Assembly (NCBI RefSeq): GCF_021347895.1
Contig: NC_067131.1
Location: 9,762,653-9,826,652, forward strand
Origin: Acanthochromis polyacanthus
Lineage: Eukaryota > Chordata > Actinopteri > Pomacentridae
Length of the DNA: 64,000 nucleotides
Reading direction: 5' to 3'
Shown here: positions 47,535 through 59,220 of the stretch, piece after piece
How the letters are laid out: each line of letters begins with the position of its first letter
Numbering within the stretch: the stretch's first letter is position 1
The notes under the pieces: model-generated
What the model saw: the letters and a program-made list of their open reading frames with translations, nothing else
The model's database searches: none
What the model was told of the DNA's origin: nothing
Position numbers and translations under genes: made by a program

Positions 47535-48680
47535 ATCTGAAGCCTGATTCTTCACTGTAAAGATGATGTGTTTAAAACTTTGCCAATTTCACTGAAGAGT
47601 TCATTAGATTGGACACCACTGAGATGCAGCTTTTTTGAATCTCACTTTGGTCACAGTGGAAAGGCACTGTGTTATCTGAAATTGTATTACAATGTAGAAA
47701 ACCCAAGAGGACGACTCAGCTTTTGTAACCTAAAAATGCTGACTATAATAGCGGGACTCATAAAATGGACTTTCTTACATCCAATTTATTGTAACTTTGG
47801 ATCTGACTTTCTTTAAAAATTTGGACACTATTCTTATTAGTTACAATAAACTGGACTCATCAAAGTATCTGCTGAGATCCGGAAACACAGAACATCATTA
47901 AATCTAAGTCCAACAGGGCAAGAAACAAGAGTAGTCAGACAATTAAAGCGGCTGTGAACAAGCAAAAGTCTAGCTATAATGTCTGAACCACTTTAGTTGG
48001 AGGTAAAACTGAAAGTATGTGCACGTAAAATGTCATAATATTTTACTGTGTAGTAGCTTACAGGGCAGTAAAACTGTGTGCACAGTACAAAAGGTCAACG
48101 CCGGTCCAGAAGGATGGCCTATAATCTCTGATGGATCTTTACTACAACAGTTCAGGTAATAATGTGACCATTTCCTCTTGTTTTCTCTTCTGTTTAAGTG
48201 TTTAGCTGTGTGTTTTCTTGGATATTAGTAGTGAACTTGGAGAAATAAGCATCTTTATGGCTGCAGATGGTATTTTTGATCTATTTTTTGTCAGAATTTT
48301 GACACCATGAATATTAAGTCCCAGACTGTCCTGGATGAGGTCATTTATGATTATTCAGAAAGCGGCTGTTTTCTGTTAAATTCCAGGCCCTAGTTTAATT
48401 TAGTCAATAAAAACTCATCATTTACCATCAGTGCCTGCCATAACCAAGCTTCTAAACAATATTGTTACTGTTTGTGTCTCTTCAGAATTTCAGAACCTTC
48501 TTCAGGTATCACAGAAATCTTGGACTTCGTCTGTTGTGTTTATCAAAACTTCTGTGAATTCAACAAGTTTTTTTCTTCTTTATTCTGACAGAACATGAAG
48601 TACTGACGAAACACGCAGCATTCTCGGTCTGTCTTGTATCTGCCAGGTACAAGGGGCCACTGGAATTCAGAAAAGGGAAA
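47535..48680. other. Intergenic segment, nothing recognised
   Basis: AT-rich DNA between the LINE fragment and the cysteine-containing minus-strand frame. It may include more eroded repeats, but none that I can name. Confidence 0.5.
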
Positions 48681-48682
48681 GC

Positions 48683-49048
48683 TTAGAAGGCATCAAAATG
48701 GTAGCAGCCACTGATAATGCACCGCTCCAGCAGGAATGTGAGTTCAAGTTTCTGGGATCTCATGATAAGTAGGTTGCTGTAAAGAGTGCGTACTTTACCT
48801 GGTGAGTATAGCGCTGAACAATTTTGAATTCCATAGCTGCGTAGACGTCTACCGGCCTTATCGAATGTGCATTGTGCATCCTCGGTCTGACACTTGCAGT
48901 ACGTGGCGTTCATCCTTGTAGTTTCAGCTTGTGTAAAGCGAAAAGGGCATAAACACTCTCCAGGTTTATTTTTGCGCCCAGAAAATGATGATACAAATGT
49001 AAATAAGTAAGTTAAAAAGTATACAGCAACATGTTTGGGAAAATTCAA
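48683..49048 (-). CDS. Unassigned open frame with a cysteine-rich segment (doubtful)
   Basis: A 121-codon minus-strand frame that is not low-complexity. It starts with a hydrophobic stretch (VAVYFLTYLFTFVSSF, residues 7-22) that could serve as a signal or anchor, followed by KPGECLCPFRF and six cysteines, including YCKCQTEDAQC and IQNCSALYSPGK. KPGEC recalls the start of WAP four-disulfide domains, but the CC pair and the full spacing are absent. A donor-like CCAG|GTAAAGT occurs on the minus strand near 48802-48808, within the frame after SPGK. I do not recognise a family. It may be a chance frame, a decayed exon or part of a repeat. Confidence 0.15.
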   Translation of the reverse strand: MNFPKHVAVYFLTYLFTFVSSFSGRKNKPGECLCPFRFTQAETTRMNATYCKCQTEDAQCTFDKAGRRLRSYGIQNCSALYSPGKVRTLYSNLLIMRSQKLELTFLLERCIISGCYHFDAF

Positions 49049-49079
49049 TTTGTGTACAACGGGGTCTTTAACAACAACG

Positions 49080-50380
49080 GATGTGTCTGTCTACTCAGTT
49101 GTGTGAGTAAGCAGAGACAAAAGGACACAGAGGCCCGGGTTTATTTCAGCTGTCAGGATGTCTCAGTAGGTGTCTGTCAGAGGTTTAACTCCACAGGTTG
49201 AGACATACCGACTGATGGATGATGGCTACCCACCAGAGGAGGCCCCATCCAAGGAGTGCCAGACATGTGGACAAAGACAAGCTGAACATGAACCTGGAGG
49301 CCATGGTCTGAAAGATTTGCTTCAAAGAACAAGAAATCAACATAGAAAGAGGAATTCATCTGAACTTAGAGGAGAAAGTCAGCTAAAGCCTAAAATACAC
49401 AGCTTTTAATCTTTTTTTATGCAATCCATAGCTTCTGAGTTCAAGTAAAGTCTGCTGGTAATTTATTTGCAAGACCATCCAATCAGGCTTGGAAATTAAA
49501 ATTTCTTTAACCTAAAATCAAACTGCTGTTTTAATAAAATTAAATTTTACAACGACCACCATCATTTTTAGGGACTGAAGTGTTCTTCTCACCATAAATA
49601 AACCATTAGATATTAGACTCACAAAAACATACTGGTCACTTTGTAAGGTTGTTTCAGCACCATGGACAGATTCAGCGACTTTCACAGTGAAGTTACACAA
49701 AATTACATAAATTATTTTCATAATACAACAATGGTAAAATAATATTTGAAGAGTAAGCCTTTCATATTCCAAAGAAATTGTTGCAAAATTGAAAGAACCA
49801 ATGCATCTGGAAGTATTTTGAGTGTGTCTGAACCCCTTACCTGACAATACACAATAAGCCACAGCTGCTGAAATGTAGAACACTTCAGGTTTGTTCAACT
49901 TAGAAACACAAGTTTCACATCTGCATTTAAAATCAGGCTGAATGTCATGAGTTCTTAAATATAAAATTAGCTGATTTCAGTAAACTTAAGATCTTAATTT
50001 ATGTATCAAGTGTGCACCCTTAGACAGTCATTACAGACAGACTTGTATTCCTTTTTACATTTTCCCAATTTAAGGTGTCAGTTCTTTCTTTGACATGAAA
50101 GAACTACCAGGTGTAAGAGTTCAAATGATTTTATACATAACACAAAATGTTAAGGAGCTTTCAACCACTTTATTTTAAAAGACATGTAGTCACTTATCTT
50201 ACTCTTGGGTAGCCCAGATGTTATTATTATGTAAAGAAATGACAAGAATTTAGCATGTTTTAAACGACACAAAGCAAGTTTAATTTTGAATGGGGTCTTC
50301 AAGCTACTAAAGAAGAGTCTTGATTCAATGAATTGATTAAATTCTTAACTGTCGATTAATTCTACTGTTTGAGGTCAAAA
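49080..50380. other. Intergenic segment, nothing recognised
   Basis: A moderately GC-rich patch at 49130-49380 has an open plus frame (49170-49409) of no known family; the remainder is AT-rich. Confidence 0.5.
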
Positions 50381-50390
50381 GACCTCTGAT

Positions 50391-50756
50391 CTAACAACAA
50401 ATGTTTATACATTTTTGTAGTTGTTTGTGTCTCTGGTTTTGTTCTCTCTTTAGTCGTAGTTTTTCTCTTTGTGGCCATTGTCCAAATTCCACTAAAATCC
50501 TGTTTAATACTCGATTTAGTGCTTCGTCATGACACCTATGAAGATAACATGTCAGTGTAGCTGCCAAATCTATGGAAAAAAATTGACCCAGAATCGAAAA
50601 GCGAACCCGTTTTCCAGATTTGAAAGTGTAATCTCTGCTCAAGTTTTGTAGTGCTGACTTAACAGAGAGATTTTCGTGTCTTTCATTCAGCGGGAGCGTA
50701 GCAAACACAGGTATCAAATCAGCCACAAAAAGTACAGAAAAGTGCTCCATTATCAT
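50391..50756 (-). CDS. Unassigned open frame (doubtful)
   Basis: A 121-codon minus-strand frame, Met to stop, with ordinary amino-acid composition. It has a hydrophobic start (SVLFVADLIPVFATLPL) and a basic, glutamine-rich C-terminal part (QREKLRLKREQNQRHKQLQ). I recognise no domain and see no promoter, splice sites or poly(A) signal tied to it. It is listed because it is not explained by a simple repeat or an overlapping gene. Confidence 0.12.
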   Translation of the reverse strand: MIMEHFSVLFVADLIPVFATLPLNERHENLSVKSALQNLSRDYTFKSGKRVRFSILGQFFSIDLAATLTCYLHRCHDEALNRVLNRILVEFGQWPQREKLRLKREQNQRHKQLQKCINICC

Positions 50757-51127
50757 TGAGAAACCAAAGTAAAGCGATGCCTCCTGGCCAGAGATGAAAT
50801 AGTTGTTTTACATGTGACGCACACTGATACTCAGCCAGACAGGGTGGTGATGAAGCAGAGGGCCTCCTGGTTACACTACGTCTCCTTAAAAACAAAAATC
50901 CCCCAGCGCAGCTCCAGCTTCAAGCTGATGTGCTATAGGGAGCCGAGGTCACCGGTTCATCCGTCAGAGAGGCTCCTCGCTGATGGATGGCACTCAGAGC
51001 AACGCGCGCCCAATCCGCTGTAGCCCTAACCGCCGAGAAAAGGCCTTTGCAGGCAGAGAAATAAATAAATAAACAGCAACATCAAAGGGATGTTCAAAAG
51101 AAAAACAAAGCCTGCACACGTTCGTTT

Positions 51128-51132
<5 letters not shown>

Positions 51133-51158
<26 letters not shown>
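51133..51158. repeat. (CA)n microsatellite, short
   Basis: About 26 bp of CA repeats. Confidence 0.93.
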
Positions 51159-51419
51159 GGCGAGCATTGGCTCTCTCGCACACATCCGGCGAGAGAGAAA
51201 AGGGAGGCGAAGGGAAAAAAATACAAAGGACTGAAAGCATACACATAGTTTACTCTCCAATGACACTCGGCTTGAAGAAAATCCAGACAAAACAAGGCAG
51301 AGTGGCGAAAATTGGAGCGTTTGATGGTTCGATATTCACGCTGAACAGACTCAAAAACAAAGATCAGGCCAAAAAACTGTAAACAGTTTCACGTTTTTCA
51401 TGGAATTTACAAACAACCG

Positions 51420-52150
51420 CAATGATCTTTATGCTCTCTGTCTTCCAGTGTCTTGTTGAGGCGATAAACTGACACCTTTACCTGCTGGACATCCAGATGG
51501 GGTTCAACAAAACACATCTGTTGTCCGGTTGTAGTTTTCTTACTGACAGCATGAACTTACTCAGCTGATCGTTCTAATGAGTTCTCTCTGATAAAGCTGG
51601 ATCTAGCAGCTCATTCCTCAAACTGTTTCAGAATTTCATCACTGATTTCTGTTGTTGGACTGGCTCATATTTCCATGACTGTAGTTTGCTTTGAGTTACT
51701 TCCATATAGAGCCATCAGCGACAGCATTAAACTATAGAACGAGGTTAACATAGCCAGGCTTCTTTGCATTAGCTAGCTTAAAGGATCCATCGGTTTCTCG
51801 TGACCCATTCATTGTCTATGTAAAATGCACCAAATTGCATGGTGGTAGCGTTGCAGTGCCCCAGAGTTACCCACAGCTCATTTGCATACAGCAGTTTGAT
51901 TTCTGCTTCATGCAAATGAGGCATGAAAGTGTCAAATGTCTAAACTAGCTGTTGTTTAACTAAAATGAGAACAGATCCAGCAACTGCACAGTTTGTTTCT
52001 TGCACTAAATGCTTTCAGAAATACTTTTCGCTGAATTGTTTTCGAAATGAAAGAAAAAGTTTGCAACAGAGTCGCCATGTTGGCCTGATGCTTCTACTGG
52101 ACTGAAGCTACTGCGCTGTCAAGTGACCACCTAGCGGCCCCAAGTACCAC
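51420..52150. repeat. Possible dispersed repeat, family unknown
   Basis: The texture (TTGCATTAGCTAGCTTAAAG, CCATGTTGGCCTGATGC, AAGTGACCACCTAGCGGCC) gives a weak memory of interspersed repeats in fish. There is no second copy in the window and I cannot define ends. It contains the octamer palindrome at 51877-51920. Confidence 0.25.
51877..51920. promoter_or_regulatory. Perfect 11-bp inverted repeat built on octamer motifs
   Basis: CTCATTTGCAT (51877-51887) and ATGCAAATGAG (51910-51920) are exact reverse complements with 22 bases between. Each contains the POU/Oct octamer ATTTGCAT/ATGCAAAT. Confidence 0.6.
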
Positions 52151-52709
52151 GCCACCAAGCGGGTTATATTCAGATGCAGTAAGAAAAAAATTCCCCTGTG
52201 GACATGTGCCACAACAAATCCTGAAACCCATGCAAAGATGATGGGTACCACGACGGTTATTACGTCTTCTTTGTTAATCCGGTTTCTTCACCGGGTGCTA
52301 TGTGGGCTTCCATAAAAGAGGATGTTTGACTTATCATTTAACGCTTGCTCTGCACAAAATGTCACCGACTTAAGTCAAGTTACTACAAATGATTCATAGA
52401 AGTAATGCTGGTAGAAAATTGTTGATCCTGGGCATTAATCTATTTTTTTACGACTCATTACACTCTTAGTGCAGCCGCTTATTTCTAACTTGACCGCTGC
52501 ACATTGGAGCTATTAAACTTTAAACTTCACTCAGTTAAACATGATATGCGAGTGGTGCAATTAGGTAAGACACTGTCCCATGATGAAGGGTATGTGGAAA
52601 TCACTTTAGTTTTTCTGCAAAATCAAAGTGAAATTCATGTAATGGATTGAAAATTATCTGTGATAACTGCAGGTTCTGCTAGGAAACATCTGACACTGAT
52701 GTTAATGTA

Positions 52710-52853
52710 CATGTTATTTCTACACATACCACCTACCTCAACATAATTCCACCCATACTCGCCCAACATCCCCCAGCAGAACAATGCAAACCATCACATC
52801 TTAATAGCTGCTTGAGGAACATCTCGAAGAGTTCAAACTCCATAGATCCCAAC
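52710..52853 (+). pseudogene. Tc1-like transposase fragment, left part
   Basis: The sequence from CACCTACCTCAACATAATTCC to TGAGGAACATCTCGAAGAG and TTCAAACTCC follows, with many changes, the order of a widespread fish Tc1-like transposase region (YLN..., then EEH...EF). It is interrupted at 52854 by a MITE and resumes at 53132. It is very decayed and no frame stays open. The assignment is by remembered pattern. Confidence 0.4.
52846..52853. repeat. Target-site duplication, left copy
   Basis: ATCCCAAC, identical to 53132-53139. Eight bases is the size made by hAT-superfamily insertion. Confidence 0.85.
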
Positions 52854-53131
52854 TAGGGCTGGCCCGAATAGTGGTTTCTGGCCTCCGAATATTCGGGCCC
52901 TATTAAAGACGAATATCCGAATATTCGTTCCGCCGAGTAACGGTCCAAATTTTGCCTTCGTTTTGTCTTCAGTTAAACTGAATTCCCCCAACAGTGGAGG
53001 CTTCAGCATCTTGTGTCTTGTCTTGTGTTTATGCAACGCAGTGAAGCGTAACGTCAGAGTCGGCAGGATACCAAAATTAATTCGGATAGTGCCGTAGCGA
53101 ACAAATATTCGGATATTCGGGTCCAGCCCTA
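52854..53131. mobile_element. hAT-type MITE, 278 bp, with perfect 8-bp target duplication
   Basis: The element starts TAGGGCTGGCCCGAATA and ends with the near-reverse-complement TATTCGGGTCCAGCCCTA. TAGGGCTGG ends with 8-bp duplications are typical of hAT non-autonomous elements in vertebrates. Inside are several CGAATATTCG and GGATATTCG-like palindromic pieces near both ends, and a middle part without any transposase. The flanks are identical (ATCCCAAC), so the insertion is complete and its edges are certain. The minus-strand frame 52833-53147 is incidental. Confidence 0.88.
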
Positions 53132-53139
53132 ATCCCAAC
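53132..53139. repeat. Target-site duplication, right copy
   Basis: ATCCCAAC, identical to 52846-52853. Confidence 0.85.
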
Positions 53140-53235
53140 CTGGTCACGAACTATGAGCTGCGCCAGAATACGCCGAACGACCCACAAGAACTAAAGAATC
53201 CACTGCCTACATCCCAGTACCAAACACCATGGTAG
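53140..53235 (+). pseudogene. Tc1-like transposase fragment, right part
   Basis: CTGGTCACGAACTATGAGC, AACTAAAGAATCCACTGCC and CATCCCAGTACCAAACACC continue the decayed transposase pattern (the region around '...LQDLKDLLLTSWCQ' in relatives) after the MITE. No open frame. Confidence 0.4.
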
Positions 53236-53239
53236 GAAT

Positions 53240-54670
53240 ACTCTGACCTATTCTAGCATCATGATTATATTGTTTCTAATGCTGTGACTGATCTGTGTAT
53301 ACTGCACCAGTCCACAGTTGAAAGTGACTTTTGCTAAAAAAGTATTCAAACCCAGCTTCATTGGGAAATTATTTAGCCTTTTAAAAATACATAGACAGTG
53401 TCTATCCTCCACCTGTTTTTAAAATCTAATTTTTTAAACACCATTGCACTGCTAGTTGTGATCTGTTTTAGGGTGTTTTTGACAGTAACAAAATATGATC
53501 AGCTGTATCCTTTGTGTGTGAAAGAAATTTCTGCGATTTGCTGAGTGCATAAACTGGATAAACTCCAGTTCCTCCAGGTTAGAGCCTTTTGTTTGAGCGT
53601 GTTAAATAATCCAATGGAGCATATGATCAGTTACGGGTTTTTATTTCACATGTTTCTGGACAGAAAGCTGTCTGACGGGATTTTTGAGGAACACCAGCAG
53701 GCTAAAATGGAGACGGCAAAAGAAAAACAAAAAAACACTCAACCCAAAAAGTGGAAGAACCTTGCATGAGGTAACTGCATGCAATCATCCAAAAACTAGT
53801 TCAGGCTCGAGAACTTTCCCCACTTTGAGACCCATGGGATGCTATCGAGGATCAGCCAACTTGTAATTGCGTTTAGGCTCCAAAATTCTAAAACGCACAA
53901 AATTGTTGGGCTTTTTATCACAATAAAAACCAGACAACATCTTCACCTCCTTCTGTGCTTTTCAGACAGTCAGAAACACATGATCATTTGCATGGTCGGC
54001 AGTCGTCTTGGATGTGTTCTTCTTTGTCTCACTTGTCTGATTCCTGGGAAGTGCACCTAAATGTTATTGTTTCCATGATCGTGGATATTGGCAACCGGGA
54101 ACCTCAGCAGATTGTGAGCGCTTTGGTCGGTTAGGGAGCCTTGCTTGCATGGCCTTGAGTTAGTCAGCATGGGCTCATCCCATGAAATATTGAGGAAGCT
54201 GGAAGGGCTGGGCTGGAGCCCCATGTAGGGTGTGTGTCGGTGTGTCTGAGTGTGTGCGTATGGTGGGGAATGCCTGACGGTGGAAACTGTGGATGTTGTG
54301 TCAGCTCCCCCAAACCAAAACAAACTCCTATAGCCCCCCAGTGTACTCCTAAAATCAGAAAAGTGGATTGCAATATACCTTCCATCGAAAATATACCATT
54401 CTGTCTCTTGTTTTTCTCACCCGGCTCCCCCTTCTCCTGCTCATCCTCACCCTCCCTCCCTCCTTTCTATCTCGCACACTCACACACCAGCCAGGCTCTC
54501 CTAGATTTAATCTCATCCTTATTCTCGTACCCTTAATCTTTTTGTTTCTTTACATCTCCATTTCCCCATGCAAATCAGTTCCTCTCATCTCTGCGATTGT
54601 TCTCCTTCACTTTCGGCTCTTTCTCTTTCTCGCTGTTTTCCAATCATCCTACAGAGCTGCTGCTGCTGCT
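53240..54670. other. Intergenic segment, nothing recognised
   Basis: AT-rich to 53880, then mixed sequence and a pyrimidine-rich stretch at 54410-54640. No gene features. Confidence 0.55.
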
Positions 54671-54671
54671 G

Positions 54672-54677
<6 letters not shown>

Positions 54678-54725
<48 letters not shown>
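54678..54725. repeat. (TG)n microsatellite
   Basis: About 48 bp of TG repeats preceded by (TGC)n and TATATA. Confidence 0.97.
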
Positions 54726-54727
<2 letters not shown>

Positions 54728-55057
54728 AATAAGTGTGTGTCTAGTCAGTCAGTGAGCTGAGCTAAGTACAGACAGTTTAGTACAGTTGAAAGAGCACATC
54801 AGACTTCTGCCCTGCTCTCTCTGAGGGCTGATAATATGGGCCCTTCTTACCTGTTAGGAGCTAGTGAGCCGCTGCTCCTCCCTTTAAATGAACTTCAGAG
54901 GGGGAGTCGGATTGACAGGAACACAGAGAGGGCTGCCTCGTTTGACTGGCGGTCCTGTCAAGGTGAACCCAAGGTGCTCTCTCCGGCCCGCGCTGCTTTC
55001 CACAAGGCTGCCCTGGAGAGCTGATTGGGCCTTAATGGTACAGTAATGACCAAAACA

Positions 55058-55234
<177 letters not shown>

Positions 55235-55434
55235 TATTGTCTCAGGCAAGGGTGTGTTATTGCAAAAGATTTTAGAAAACTTAAAGGTCTAAGCCAGCTA
55301 ATTTAGCAAGTTAACATCATTGGAGCCTCCCTATTAATCTTTGTTTCAAAGTATGTGAGGGAAATACGAGGCCGAGCGTCGTTGCTGTTTGAGAAACCAT
55401 TAAGAGTGCGTGGTCTCGTTTTCCTTCCCCTGAC

Positions 55435-55740
55435 AGATTCTGCATAGTAATAAAGGCGAGGGGAAGCCTCTCTTTAAGCCGCAGCACCTTAATAGCCTGT
55501 ATGATGACACTTTATCTATAGTTTGTGCATATAATCACCAAACTAAAGGGGGTGACCTCGGGGCGGGGGTTCACCCGTTGACATTTGACATCTTTATAAT
55601 TAACTGGGAAGGTCTAATCTCTGCCTTCAAATGACGCGTGGCCACATTCCATTTAATATGCTTATAAGCACTATGTATTATTCAAATATGCTGATGAGGC
55701 TCCGTTGGAAAACAGACTTTTGACACAGGTTTTTCTCCGC
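55435..55740. promoter_or_regulatory. Candidate conserved non-coding block
   Basis: Non-repetitive DNA rich in regulatory-type motifs: AGTAATAAAGG, GCACCTTAATAGCC, CATATAATCACC, TTTATAATTAACTGG and TTTAATATGC, with GC-rich spacers (GGTGACCTCGGGGCGGGGG). It lies just after the long TC tract, with no coding frame. Function is inferred from texture. Confidence 0.35.
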
Positions 55741-58080
55741 CGTCGTGGTGGGCTATGGGGCCACTAATGGACCTGCAGGGATCGGAGAGCAACAGCCCTT
55801 TTGAAATTTTCATTCCCCGAGAAACACGACAAAGTTTTCCCTCAAAATATTCTTGGTCTGTTCGGGCAACTCGGAAAAGACGGACCTGAAATGAGCGCAT
55901 TCTCTAAAGCGATTAAAAACCCGATTCTTCCCGCTGCACAAGGCCTCATTACTGGTTATAAAACAGTTTTCAAGACAGGGACTTCTTGTGTGGATTTTTC
56001 TGAAGAGTTTTAATAGTTTTGGCTGGAGATGCTTGGAGGAATCAGCCATCTTTAGACTGAGTTGAACCAGCAGAGCTTTTTATGGATGCGGGCTCTAACA
56101 GGGCTGGAAGAAAGAGCCTCTTATGTTCACTTTTGGCTTGAGTTACTTTTGAGAGGCTGGTGGTCGCTGGGTCAGAAGCTTCAGTGAGCCGGTAACCACT
56201 ACACGAAGCCCTCAGTCCTCACCGGAGCTTTTCAGCTGCTGCAGCGCCTCGCCACATTCACAGACCTCCATCCTCTCAGTTTAGGGAAGCGATGAAGTCA
56301 GACTCATCACTTCTGTGTGTATTCTGTCGAAAACCTTCTTTTTTTTTGTCTTCGCCCTTTTCTTCCAATCCATATTCATGAATCACTTATAAATTAAAAA
56401 ATCAATAATTACACTGTGGTGAGGTCATACGGTCCCGTTATTTGGGATTCATAGATGCAACTGCACACATATGAACTAAATAATAAATAAACCATCTTAA
56501 AATTATTGTTATGAATGCATTAGGAGACAAGAAAAGAATTAGAAGCAGGAATATTCATGACATCCTCCATCAGAATCTTTTGAAACCACACTTCTGATAT
56601 CGGAGATCTACGAGTTTAAGTGTGCTGATGATGTTTATAAAGTAAATTTAAAGTCGTGGTGATATTAGAGCATTTAGAAACATAGAGACAGCATTTAACC
56701 TGCTGCTCTGAGGTCAAAACCAAGTTTAAGCTACTTTATATAAAGCATCGTGCTCACTTGAATGAAAATACGGAGCCTGCATGGGCGATAAAGAAAAACT
56801 GCACCATCTTTAAAACTTATTCTTCTGTGTTTAAGTGTTTGGGGATGTTCCACAAATTTCTGTATGTATATTGTGTTAATTGTTTGTGTTTTCTCCAAAG
56901 TTTGGCTGGAAAAGCAGTCAAAAACCAATCGTATAAAAGACCAAACAATAAGCGAATGTCTGCTGTCTATGCCCCCCCCGTCTCAGGTTTATCCCCAGTT
57001 CGCTATTTGGTTGTTACAGGGTTGATATTGAACAGCATCAAATCACCTTTTTCGTTCCTTAAAGGTTGTAAACATTTGTAAATGAGCGCTTGCATGTGTT
57101 GAAGGCATATTAGGTTTTTCTCCCTGGTGTCCGCTGGGGTTTTATTGAGTGTGCTTTTGTTGATCCTGGGCCATGAATCCTTCCCTGCCCTCTCCTCTGC
57201 CTGGAGCCTGCCCCCAGCCTCTCCACAACCTCCCACTGAGTTCCCCTCTGTCTCCAGCTCCGTCTATCCAGCTCACCATCGCAGCTCCTGCCTCCTGTCT
57301 CATGTCCCTTTTCACAAAACTGTGGGCTCTTTTAAAAAGCAAAATACAAAGAAATAATAAAAAATCATCTCTCTGTTGAAGCCTTTGTTATTGAAGCCTC
57401 TCCTCTTATTTTTCATTTTCATGTGGTTTGTTTCTTCTTTATCTTAGTTTGGCTTTGCTTTATTGTTTCTTTCACATTGGGAATGTCTTCTTTATTTATT
57501 TTTTTCATAATGCAACATATATCTTTACGTCTCTCTCTAAATATATACATACTCATACACGTAATTGTTCCACCTCCACCTGTTGATCACCAACTCAACA
57601 AACTCGTCATCTTCACTTTCCTCGCAGGTGTTTTTCATCTTCTGTCTCTCATTTCAACGACCTGGGTCTGTCTCAAAAACAGCGAAACAACAAAAAACCA
57701 TAATTTTATTTATGGTTTGCATGTTAATTTAAGACATACAATGCTGCAAATTACGTGCTGCTGAGGAATCATACTTGGAAGTTCCACATTTTTTTCACGA
57801 AACCGGATTCAGCCACTTCTTACTTCACTAATTAGCATTGTTTAATCAGTACTGATGTCCCACCAAGGAATACTTAAGACACAGAATGCCCAGTAAAATA
57901 TCAAACGTTTCCAATTTACATTATTAAAAGGACTTGTGCTCTTTTGTGAGCTTTTGAGGTGCTTTCAGGAAGATTTTGTTACCTTTGGACAGAGTCAAAC
58001 TCCCAGTTTTCCTTGTTTCCCAACAATATTCTCATCCTTCTTAATGAATAATATAATTTCTGAAAATGTCACACTTCCTT
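55740..58080. other. Intergenic segment, nothing recognised
   Basis: The plus frame at 55801-56013 has normal composition but matches nothing I know. From 56380 to 57100 the DNA is AT-rich, and at 57170-57310 it is pyrimidine-rich. Confidence 0.55.
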
Positions 58081-58087
58081 AAATATT

Positions 58088-58300
58088 CAGTGCTGTCCAA
58101 AAGTATTTGCCCCCTTCTCAAATTTTTTTTCTTCATATTTTGCCCATTTTGATGTTTAAGATCTTGAAACAAATGTAAATATCAGACAAAGATAACCCAA
58201 GTAAACATAAAATGCTGTTTTTAAATGATTTTATTTAAGTGGGAAAAAACTATTCAAAGCTGCCAGGCCCTGTGTGAAAAGTAATTACCCCCTGTACCTA
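58088..58300 (+). repeat. Left IR/DR terminal repeat of the Tc1-like element
   Basis: The outer direct repeat is at about 58098-58114 and the inner one at about 58276-58292. The AAATATCAGACAAAGATAAC segment between them matches the reverse complement of 59455-59475. Confidence 0.85.
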
Positions 58301-58309
58301 ATAACTGGC

Positions 58310-59220
58310 TGGGCCTCCCTCAGCAGCAGCTGAATCAAGTGTTTTCTATAACTGCCAATGAGTCTTTCATATCTCTGTGGAGACATTTTGGCCCACTCTT
58401 CTTTGCAGAATTGTTTTAATTCAGCAACACTGGAGGGTTGTCAAGGTCATGCCACAGCATTTCAATTGGATTCATGTCCAGACTTTGACTTGGCCACTCC
58501 AAACCTTCATTTTGTTTTTTTTAAATTCAGAAGTCGACTTCCTGGTGTGTTTTGGATCGTTGTTCTGCTGCAGAACCCAAGTGTGCTTCAGCTTGAGGTC
58601 ATGAACTGATGGTCGAACATTCTCCTTCAGGATTTTCTGGTAGAGAGCAGAATTCACGGTTCCATCAGTCACAGCAAGTCGTGTTACTTTTATGCCAGAT
58701 GTAACAAGACACACACCTTCCAGAAAGTTCAACTTTCATCTCGTCAGTCCATGGAATATTCTCCCAGAAGGTCTTGGGGATCATTCAGATGTTTGCTTGT
58801 AAAAGTGAGAAGAACTTTTATGTTCTTTTTGGTCAGCAGTGGTTTTTATTTTGGAACTCTGCCATGGATGCCATTTTTGCCCGGTCTCTTCCTTATTGTT
58901 GAGTCATGAACACTGACCTTAACTGATGCAAAGGAGGCCTGCAGTTCTTTAAATGTTGGGTTCCTTTGTGACCTCCTGGATAAGTCGTCATTGTGCTCTT
59001 GGGGTAATTTGGTAGGGAAGGTTCACCACTGTTCCATGTTTTCTCCATTTGTGGATGATGGCTCTCATCAAGGTTCACTGGAGTCCTCAAGGTTTAGAAA
59101 TGGCTTCATAACCCTTTCCAGACCGATAGATGTCAATTACTTTATTTCTCATCTATTCTTGAATAACTTTGGATCGTGGCAGTTCGTTGCAGCTTTTTGA
59201 GATCTTTCGACCGACTTCAT
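58310..59220 (-). pseudogene. Broken Tc1-family transposase
   Basis: On the minus strand a typical start is seen at 59220 (MKSVERSQKAA, then NCHDPKLFKN). Scattered helix-turn-helix fragments follow, and a clear catalytic-domain piece lies at 58472-58732 with GTVNSALYQKILKENVRP and VLQQNNDPKHT. Relatives have QDNDPKH at the last motif; here the Asp of the DDE triad has become Asn (codon 58562-58564). Several stops and frame changes break the gene, and roughly 300 codons of sequence remain against about 340 in active relatives. No product is expected. The Tc1 DDE transposase would catalyse cut-and-paste movement at TA sites. Confidence 0.85.

Noticed and set aside
55801..56013. A 70-codon plus frame of normal composition
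   Set aside because: Short, no recognised family, overlapped by a 79-codon minus frame, and no splice or promoter context.
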